From Fidelibacterota bacterium (GTDB lineage Bacteria > Fidelibacterota > Marinisomatia > Marinisomatales > TCS55): 6,117 nt of DNA. Positions 1-4,221 of the stretch are shown piece after piece. The stretch is taken from the NCBI GenBank assembly GCA_014239505.1, contig JAAZYT010000076.1, positions 1 to 6,117 of the forward strand, read 5' to 3'. A model generated the notes under the pieces. It ran no database searches. It saw nothing but the letters and a program-made list of their open reading frames with translations, and was not told the DNA's origin. The position numbers and the translations under genes were made by a program. Positions within the stretch are counted from its first letter, which is position 1; the number at the start of each line of letters is the position of its first letter.

Positions 1-261
1 AGGGCGTCTTGGCCTATCTTCTCGAGGTTTGGATTCGTTTACTTTCATAGCACGTCCATCCAACTCTTTACCATTTAATCCTTCAATGGCTTTTTCAGCT
101 GCACCTTGATCTGACATTTCAACAAAGCCAAATCCTTTAGAACGACCTGTTTCACGATCAGTGATAATTTTAGCACTATCAACTGTACCGTATTCTGCGA
201 AAGCAGCACTTAGGTCTTCTTCTGTTAACTGCCAAGAGATATTCCCTACATATATATTCAT
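1..261 (-). CDS. RRM-domain RNA-binding protein, C-terminal end beyond the left edge
   Basis: A single RNA recognition motif fills the 87 visible residues. RNP2 is IYVGNI (residues 3-8) and RNP1 is KGFGFVEM (42-49), with the RNA-stacking aromatics Y4, F44 and F46 present. The second half (EKAIEGLNGKELDGRAMKV, 56-74) is the usual alpha2-beta4 region. After it begins a basic, proline-rich tail (KPREDRPRRP) that runs off the window, as in the short bacterial RRM proteins with a low-complexity RGG-like tail. These small cytoplasmic proteins bind single-stranded RNA, and some are cold-induced; the RNA target here is unknown. The ATG at 261 was chosen because GAAGGA (274-269) lies 7 nt upstream and the protein then starts directly at beta1. 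Two out-of-frame ATGs at 265 and 269 sit just upstream. The gene has its own leader and probable promoter and lies behind the terminator at 436-464. Family assignment is very secure. Confidence 0.95.
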   Translation of the reverse strand, partial: MNIYVGNISWQLTEEDLSAAFAEYGTVDSAKIITDRETGRSKGFGFVEMSDQGAAEKAIEGLNGKELDGRAMKVNESKPREDRPRRP

Positions 262-271
262 TCATTCATCC

Positions 272-294
272 TTCACAGGTGACTAACACCTGAA
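272..294 (-). promoter_or_regulatory. Leader hairpin touching the ribosome binding site of the RRM gene
   Basis: A perfect 6-bp inverted repeat, CAGGTG (276-281) and CACCTG (287-292), encloses a 5-nt loop. An alternative fold pairs TTCA (272-275) with TGAA (291-294) and GGTG (278-281) with CACC (287-290), leaving a 2-nt bulge. That fold would cover the GAA part of the Shine-Dalgarno GAAGGA at 274-269. In the minus-strand mRNA the hairpin lies immediately 5' of, or partly over, the ribosome binding site. This suggests control of translation initiation by structure or by protein binding, possibly the RRM protein itself. The pairing is seen directly; the regulatory role is inferred. Confidence 0.4.
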
Positions 295-349
295 CTTAGT
301 TAATTAAACAACTTTGGCTAATTGTGAGATAATGAGTTATAATTCAGAA

Positions 350-378
350 ATTATTACAAATAAAACAGAATTAATCAA
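350..378 (-). promoter_or_regulatory. Candidate sigma70-type promoter for the RRM gene
   Basis: Read on the minus strand, TTGATT (378-373; 4 of 6 to TTGACA) is followed by a 17-nt spacer and AATAAT (355-350; 5 of 6 to TATAAT). Transcription would start near 343, giving a leader of about 80 nt that includes the hairpin at 272-294. The assignment rests on consensus matching alone in an AT-rich background, and some FCB bacteria use a different promoter consensus. Confidence 0.3.
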
Positions 379-435
379 AGTATACGTTGCGAATATAATA
401 AATAATCCACAAAAACGGATGTTTTTCTTACAAAC

Positions 436-464
436 AAAAAAGCCCCCGAAATGGAGGCTTTTTT
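436..464 (-). terminator. Intrinsic terminator after the Hc1-like gene
   Basis: An inverted repeat pairs 436-447 (six A then GCCCCC) with 453-464 (GGAGGC then six T) around the 5-nt loop GAAAT, with one C/A mismatch inside the stem. Both arms carry an A/T tract, so the hairpin would end transcription in either direction. It lies 25 nt past the stop codon of the Hc1-like gene on the minus strand and separates that gene from the RRM gene, so its obvious job is to end the Hc1-like transcript. Confidence 0.85.
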
Positions 465-489
465 AATTAATTTTAACTTAAAAAGTTAA

Positions 490-666
490 TTATTCACCAG
501 CAACAGATGCTTTACGATAAGCTGTAACTAGCTTTTTGATTTCACCAAGAGCTTTACGTGCACGGCTACCTGCAGCTTTATTGCCGCTAGCATTTTTTGC
601 ATGTTCTTCTTCAAATGTTGCGTAATGAGAATGAATTTGATCGTAAAGTGAGTTTGTTTTTGACAT
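490..666 (-). CDS. Histone H1-like protein of the Hc1 family
   Basis: This is a complete 58-residue protein missed by length-filtered gene finding. The C-terminal half carries the hallmark GNKAAGSRARKAL (residues 28-40) followed by GEIKKLVTAYRKASV, the conserved core of the short FCB histone H1-like proteins. The N-terminal half (MSKTNSLYDQIHSHYATFEE) looks helical and supplies the acidic residues. The family is thought to be a small nucleoid-associated or DNA-compacting protein, but direct functional data are sparse. The whole protein is about the usual family length. The ATG at 666 is the only sensible start; upstream is a weak purine-rich AAAGAAAG rather than a strong Shine-Dalgarno. The gene is followed by the terminator at 436-464 and separated from the flavin reductase-like gene by 102 nt with no terminator visible, so read-through from the operon upstream is possible. 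Confidence 0.9.
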   Translation of the reverse strand: MSKTNSLYDQIHSHYATFEEEHAKNASGNKAAGSRARKALGEIKKLVTAYRKASVAGE

Positions 667-768
667 TATTTTTCTTTCTTTATTATGTTATTTACTAAAA
701 ATAAATTAAAAATTAGTCGCGAAAATACAATTTTTATGGTTAAAAAATATAGTTAAATAATAAAAATA

Positions 769-1437
769 TTACGAATCCGACTTAGATTTTTCTTCTTTAA
801 CAATTTTATTTAGTAAAACACGTTGATTAGAAGCTATATAGTTTAAAGATTTATGTTTGAGAAATTCATAGTAGGTATTGTTACCAGCAACACCGATAGA
901 ATCTAGTAACATCATATCTACTTCACCATTTTTTTGAACATGATCGTCATTTACTATTAAATGAGACAAGCTCCCTATAATCATTATTACACCGTTTTCT
1001 TTGATATCAAAATGTCTAATATAATTCAATCCAATAGAGGCTTGAGATTCTTTAACAAAAGGAGCTCTAAAATTTTCAATGAATTTTTCGGTTAAGCCAC
1101 ACTCAGCAAATTCTGATTCATTAGCTGAAAATTTGAAAGCGGTACAATGTGAACGTGAAATAATATTTTTGTTAACATGGTTAATAGTAAAACTGCCTTC
1201 AGAAATAATATTATTTAAAGTTTGTTTTGGAGGCGTTGTAATAGGACGAGTAAAAAGACCAATTAATGCTGGATTACTACCTAAGTGAACTACTGAACTA
1301 AATATTGCAAGATTAGTTAAATTATTTGAATTAATTGTTCCAACAAGGGACGCTTGCTTTATACCTACTATTGAATTAATTAAATTAGATCTAAATCGAA
1401 GATCAAGCTCTTCAAAACTATTATTAGATATATGCAA
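769..1437 (-). CDS. Flavin reductase-like (DIM6/NTAB family) FMN-binding protein, TTG start
   Basis: This 222-residue cytoplasmic protein has the flavin reductase-like split-barrel pattern. Its parts are an N-terminal NLINSIVGIKQASLVGT (residues 18-34), then NNLTNLAIFSSVV (38-50), which corresponds to the FMN-phosphate-binding strand-loop, NPALIGLFTRP (55-65), and TLNNIISEGSFTINHV (73-88). The C-terminal tail is Lys/Glu-rich. Relatives use NAD(P)H or another donor to reduce flavin, or act as flavoredoxin-like electron carriers; the substrate is not readable here. The start is TTG: AAAGGA (1449-1444) lies 6 nt upstream, an in-frame TAA lies two codons before it, and no ATG is available at the N-terminus. 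The gene is third in an operon after the YceI-family gene, with a 45-nt gap. It could supply or accept electrons for the b561-like membrane protein, though the compartments differ. Confidence 0.85.
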   Translation of the reverse strand: MHISNNSFEELDLRFRSNLINSIVGIKQASLVGTINSNNLTNLAIFSSVVHLGSNPALIGLFTRPITTPPKQTLNNIISEGSFTINHVNKNIISRSHCTAFKFSANESEFAECGLTEKFIENFRAPFVKESQASIGLNYIRHFDIKENGVIMIIGSLSHLIVNDDHVQKNGEVDMMLLDSIGVAGNNTYYEFLKHKSLNYIASNQRVLLNKIVKEEKSKSDS

Positions 1438-1443
1438 ACTTTA

Positions 1444-1449
1444 TCCTTT
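1444..1449 (-). promoter_or_regulatory. Shine-Dalgarno that fixes the TTG start of the flavin reductase gene
   Basis: The minus strand reads AAAGGA, then 6 nt, then TTG at 1437-1435. The strong match at standard spacing, with the in-frame stop TAA inside the spacer, rules out any upstream start and supports the non-ATG codon. Confidence 0.75.
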
Positions 1450-1482
1450 ATTTATTGTAGCAAGGCTCATATCAGTCGAATC

Positions 1483-1992
1483 TTAATTGGTTTGAAAAGT
1501 ATATTCTATTCGAATTTGATCATCTATCTTTATAAACATAAAAGTTGGTCTAGGTACATTATAGTCAGATAGTTTAATTATAAAACTTCCTTGAACTTTA
1601 AATCCATTTGAAGTGTTTATACTTGCTTTAGTTGATACACTTTTGGTTATACCATGAAAAGATAAATTCCCAACGATTCTAACAGAATCATTGATCATTG
1701 ATATTTCTGTTGATTTAAACTTCACATTTGGATAGTCAATTGCGTCAGTATAAAACAGCATGTTTGAATCTCTACTTGAGACTTTACTATCAAAAGAGCT
1801 TAGAGGAACCTTTATTGAAACACTTCCATTCTTTTTTAAACCATCATAAATAACAGTACTTTTTACTTCGCTTGAAATACCTATCCAACTATGAAGAAAA
1901 TGATTTCCATAATATTTTATTTCTGATGAACTAATATCAATTTTTTGCGCAAAACTAACTGATATTAGTAGTATTAATAATAATCGATTCAT
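1483..1992 (-). CDS. YceI-family secreted protein
   Basis: This 169-residue protein has a signal peptide (MNRLLLILLISVSFA, probable cleavage before Q16) and then a full YceI-like lipocalin-type barrel. Supporting motifs are SSSEIKYYGNHFLHSW with the HxxHxW arrangement near residues 31-36, SRDSNMLFYTDAIDYPNVKFKST in the middle, GNLSFHGITKSV, and a C-terminal strand DYNVPRP followed by IRIEYTF. YceI proteins bind isoprenoid or other amphiphilic ligands in the periplasm; the ligand here is unknown. ATG at 1992 is preferred over the TTG one codon upstream. It shares its A with the stop TGA of the preceding b561-like gene (TGATG), which points to translational coupling, and there is no Shine-Dalgarno. 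In E. coli, yceI is likewise paired with yceJ, a cytochrome b561 homologue, so this gene order is informative. There is no lipobox, so it is probably soluble in the periplasm. Confidence 0.9.
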   Translation of the reverse strand: MNRLLLILLISVSFAQKIDISSSEIKYYGNHFLHSWIGISSEVKSTVIYDGLKKNGSVSIKVPLSSFDSKVSSRDSNMLFYTDAIDYPNVKFKSTEISMINDSVRIVGNLSFHGITKSVSTKASINTSNGFKVQGSFIIKLSDYNVPRPTFMFIKIDDQIRIEYTFQTN

Positions 1993-2567
1993 CAATAGGG
2001 TAGTATAGTTAGTAATGCAGAAAGACTCATACTTGTTACTGTAATAGTTGCAACATTTTTATGTAATCTTAGAGCTTTATCATAATCATTTGAATTTGAA
2101 ATATTTTTACCCAGAAAAGGAATTGCCATCATTCCAGCAAAATGAATGTAAGATAACCAACGATGTACTTTCATTGAGCTCACTCTTTTTTCGTATTTTT
2201 GTGCTGGAGGAGCAAAATAACTTAAAGAAGCTGATGTCATATAAAAGCTCCATGTTATTGTACTGAATTTTCTATGACTTGAGAGTTTTGAATAATCACC
2301 TTCGTACATTTTATAACCTAATGAGGACTGGTAAGCCAACATTCCTAAACTAAGGAGTGCTAGCTTTTGATGATTTTGAAGCATTTTTACACGTAGCTTC
2401 AGTTCATCTTTTCTTGTTTTTGGTCCAAAATTAAGCTGCCTAAAAAACCCATTTTCGCCCCAAAGTATTTTTGTATGTAATGGCATTTGTTCAATGTTTT
2501 GTATATCAAGATCTGATTGAGATTTTGCAAAACAAATAAAAATAAATATAAAAGTGACGTACTTCAT
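1992..2567 (-). CDS. Four-helix membrane protein with a cytochrome b561-like diheme histidine pattern
   Basis: This 191-residue protein has an N-terminal signal peptide (residues 1-16), a soluble stretch to about residue 62, and four hydrophobic helices at about 67-86, 100-119, 136-153 and 171-190. Each helix is entered directly after a histidine: H66 (NHQKLA), H98 (SHRKF), H135 (VHRWL) and H169 (LHKNV). In an alternating four-helix bundle, H66 and H135 fall on one membrane face and H98 and H169 on the other. This is how the core of diheme cytochrome b561 proteins ligates its two hemes, and the 32-37 residue steps are similar to that family. With a cleaved signal peptide, H66/H135 would face the periplasm. 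The likely role is electron transfer across the inner membrane, from or to a donor that is not identified. It is first in the operon and coupled to yceI. The heme assignment is inference; overall similarity to named families is weak. Confidence 0.65.
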   Translation of the reverse strand: MKYVTFIFIFICFAKSQSDLDIQNIEQMPLHTKILWGENGFFRQLNFGPKTRKDELKLRVKMLQNHQKLALLSLGMLAYQSSLGYKMYEGDYSKLSSHRKFSTITWSFYMTSASLSYFAPPAQKYEKRVSSMKVHRWLSYIHFAGMMAIPFLGKNISNSNDYDKALRLHKNVATITVTSMSLSALLTILPY

Positions 2568-2638
2568 AATCTGAATTTATGGTTATTTAGTATTTTATTT
2601 TTTTAATTAATTAAATATCTTAATTAATTTAAATATTT

Positions 2639-2667
2639 ATCTTAAATATTAAAAGCTATTATTTGAA
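2639..2667 (-). promoter_or_regulatory. Candidate promoter of the b561-like/YceI/flavin reductase operon
   Basis: On the minus strand TTCAAA (2667-2662) and TAAGAT (2644-2639) are separated by 17 nt, each matching 4 of 6 sigma70 consensus positions. The start of transcription would be near 2632, about 65 nt before the ATG at 2567. The region between the divergent genes is extremely AT-rich, with several TTAATTAA-like runs, so chance matches are likely. Confidence 0.25.
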
Positions 2668-2687
2668 CGTTTTGAGCGTTACATTAT

Positions 2688-3248
2688 ATGGTGAAAAAAT
2701 TTAAATCAATCTCATACATCTTAGCATTTTTTAGTGGAATTATTTTAATATTATTAATTGATTATGATCAACCTTCTGATCTCAAATCAATTAAAGAAAC
2801 TCCCTCTATAAATAATCAGTCAAAAGCTGTGTCAAGTATTCCTTCAAATTGGAATTCTATTAAACCTACCTCTTCAATGAGAGATAAAGAGTATAAAATC
2901 ACAAATTCAAAAGGTGAATTTAATCTGATTGTTTTTAAAAATATTGGTGGATCTACAGAACAAAATATTTCTCGATGGATTGGTCAATTCAGTGGAACTG
3001 AAAACCCATTATTTCCTCTGCAACAGAAAGAGATAGAACAAAATGGCAAGAATTTTATTTTTATCCAAAATTCTGGTTATTTTAATGGTGGAATGGGTCA
3101 AACAAAAGCATTTGAAGATGCTGGACTAATCGCCTTTATAGTTGAAGATAAATCTGATATATACTATTACAAAGCAGTCTCTAGCGTAGAAATTCTATTA
3201 GAATCTAAAGAACAAATTATTAGTACTATTTTAAGTTCCAATCTTTAG
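2688..3248 (+). CDS. Membrane-anchored protein of unknown function with a W/SSMR/NxxRWxxQF signature
   Basis: The 186-residue protein has one hydrophobic segment (residues 8-25) after a lysine-rich start. It is therefore probably an inner-membrane anchor with the rest in the periplasm, although an uncleaved or cleaved signal peptide cannot be separated by eye. A low-complexity Ser/Lys/Pro linker (28-50) leads to a compact domain with IPSNW (51-55), SSMR (62-65), a strand pair ending in GEFNLIVFKNIGG (76-88), and NISRWIGQF (93-101). The same ordered signature (W near a proline, SMR, GG, then N-I-x-R-W-x-x-Q) occurs in short uncharacterised proteins of Planctomycetes, Verrucomicrobia and related phyla, as I recall. 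No catalytic residues are apparent. The start may be ATG 2688 or GTG 2691; neither has a Shine-Dalgarno. It is divergent from the b561-like operon and separated from the next gene by 68 nt. Confidence 0.8.
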   Translation: MVKKFKSISYILAFFSGIILILLIDYDQPSDLKSIKETPSINNQSKAVSSIPSNWNSIKPTSSMRDKEYKITNSKGEFNLIVFKNIGGSTEQNISRWIGQFSGTENPLFPLQQKEIEQNGKNFIFIQNSGYFNGGMGQTKAFEDAGLIAFIVEDKSDIYYYKAVSSVEILLESKEQIISTILSSNL

Positions 3249-3316
3249 TTAATTATTTCATGATAAATAAAATAAAACCGTTTTTACTTTAATGAGTATA
3301 TTTATTATTTTGTAAT

Positions 3317-3640
3317 ATGAACTTTGGGAACAAAACATTATCAATTCTTCTAGCTTTTGTATTTATAAGCTCAAATTTTCACATAATTGAATCTGCAAAT
3401 TTCACTGAAGCAGGCAATTATAGTCTTTGTGCTGTTGATTGCGATCATAACGAACATTCTTCTGTACATGATGATTGTGATATCTGTACTAATAAAGTTC
3501 GTAAAACTATTAGTGCGTTAACAAAAGAATCATTTATACCTGATAATAAAAACTTAATTATTGATTCCATTTGTATAATCAATTCTGAAAATTTATTTGG
3601 TCTTTTCCTCTCTAGGGCTCCCCCCACAAATATATCATAA
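3317..3640 (+). CDS. Small secreted Cys/His-rich protein, DUF2946-like
   Basis: This 107-residue protein has a signal peptide (hydrophobic residues 8-20, probable cleavage near S26-A27). A compact metal-ligand cluster follows: C38, C42, H44, H47, H51, C54 and C57, that is CxxxC, three histidines, then CxxC. The C-terminus contains SRAPP (99-103). A secreted protein of about 100-130 residues with a Cys/His cluster and a terminal R-A/G-P-P motif resembles the DUF2946-type proteins often found beside metal-uptake TonB receptors. The match is from memory and the family is divergent. The ligand set would suit zinc or copper binding. It precedes the His-rich lipoprotein by 74 nt and the ZnuD-like receptor beyond it, which supports a role in metal handling. 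No Shine-Dalgarno is visible before the ATG. Confidence 0.7.
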   Translation: MNFGNKTLSILLAFVFISSNFHIIESANFTEAGNYSLCAVDCDHNEHSSVHDDCDICTNKVRKTISALTKESFIPDNKNLIIDSICIINSENLFGLFLSRAPPTNIS

Positions 3641-3649
3641 AGATATTAG

Positions 3650-3668
3650 ATAGCTTTTTGACAGCTAT
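3650..3668 (+). repeat. Small inverted repeat between the Cys/His protein and the lipoprotein genes
   Basis: ATAGCT (3650-3655) and AGCTAT (3663-3668) form a 6-bp stem with a 7-nt loop. The 3' side is followed by A-rich rather than T-rich sequence, so it is not a classic terminator on the plus strand. It may be a weak processing or attenuation element, or an operator for a regulator of the metal genes; nothing in the sequence decides this. Confidence 0.3.
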
Positions 3669-3701
3669 AAAAATAAAGTCAATTTTTTAACAAATAAATT
3701 T

Positions 3702-3708
3702 AGGGGAG
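3702..3708 (+). promoter_or_regulatory. Strong Shine-Dalgarno of the His-rich lipoprotein gene
   Basis: AGGGGAG lies 6 nt before the ATG at 3715 and is the strongest ribosome binding site in the window. The two plus-strand genes upstream and the receptor downstream lack one. This suggests the lipoprotein is made at a high level, as expected for a stoichiometric metal-binding partner. Confidence 0.75.
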
Positions 3709-3714
3709 TCAATT

Positions 3715-4221
3715 ATGACTATTGATTTTGAAAAGAGCTCACGCTCTTTAGTTTCTGTTTTAGGAATATTTTTAGCACTTTTCATTGTTAGTTGTGAAGA
3801 TGATGACCATGCACATGAGGAAGAACACACTGATGCAGAGGGTTTCATTTTAGAAAATAGCAGTGGAACAGAAGTATACAGAGAATTTAAAGGAGCTAAA
3901 ACAGGAGCTATAACATTAACTGCTGGAGAAACTTTAGAACTTTCTGTACATTTTCTTGATGATGATGGAAAAGAGCTCGAGCATGAAGAACATGAAGGTG
4001 AAGAAGAGGAAGAAGCAGAATTAAGAGTTTCTGGATTCAATGCTAGCGTTGCTACAGTTGAATTTGAAGAACATCATGATGATGGTGGTGATGAAGAACA
4101 TGGAATGGCATTGGAAATCACAGGTGTCAGCACTGGTTCAACAAGCTTTAAGCTTGAGTTAATGCATGATGAACATGCAGACTATACGTCAACAAACAAT
4201 GTGCCTATCACCGTACAATAA
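3715..4221 (+). CDS. His/Asp/Glu-rich lipoprotein with an Ig-like (Big_2-type) core, putative metal binder
   Basis: The 168-residue precursor has a type II signal peptide with lipobox IVSC (C27 lipidated). The mature N-terminus CEDDDHAHEEEH is strongly acidic and His-containing. A beta-sandwich-like core follows: ITLTAGETLELSVHFLDDDG (66-85), SGFNASVATVEF (106-117), LEITGVSTGSTSFKLEL (133-149) and the last strand VPITV (163-167), an order typical of bacterial Ig-like group 2 domains. His- and Glu-rich insertions occupy the loops (89-102 and 118-129), and another cluster lies near 151-154. Eleven histidines in total point to zinc, copper or nickel binding. The acidic run after the lipidated cysteine resembles the lipoprotein export signal that sends Bacteroidota lipoproteins to the cell surface. 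The gene overlaps the receptor gene by 23 nt, so the two are probably partners. The metal is not determined. Confidence 0.85.
   Translation: MTIDFEKSSRSLVSVLGIFLALFIVSCEDDDHAHEEEHTDAEGFILENSSGTEVYREFKGAKTGAITLTAGETLELSVHFLDDDGKELEHEEHEGEEEEEAELRVSGFNASVATVEFEEHHDDGGDEEHGMALEITGVSTGSTSFKLELMHDEHADYTSTNNVPITVQ

Noticed and set aside
1079..1288. 69-residue plus-strand open frame
   Set aside because: It lies wholly inside the flavin reductase-like gene on the other strand, has no recognisable domain or ribosome binding site, and is a shadow frame.
1993..1995. TTG as the start of the YceI-family gene
   Set aside because: The next codon is ATG at 1992, which gives the same signal peptide and the common TGATG coupling with the upstream gene.
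2048..2266. 72-residue plus-strand open frame
   Set aside because: It is antisense to the b561-like gene, whose coding frame has a signal peptide and patterned helices; this frame has no independent support.
2590..2660. Direct or inverted repeats in the AT-rich divergent region, considered as an origin or repeat array
   Set aside because: The TTAATTAA-like runs are short and irregular and are expected by chance at this base composition; no DnaA-box series or regular spacing is visible.
3445..3627. 60-residue minus-strand open frame
   Set aside because: It is antisense to the Cys/His-rich secreted protein and has no family resemblance or start signal.
3650..3668. Rho-independent terminator between the Cys/His protein and the lipoprotein
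   Set aside because: The stem is only 6 bp and is followed by A-rich sequence rather than a T run, so it is listed only as an inverted repeat.
3687..4040. 117-residue Ser/Cys/Pro-rich minus-strand open frame
   Set aside because: Its composition is the mirror of the GAA/GAT/CAT-rich lipoprotein codons on the plus strand, so it is a composition artefact.
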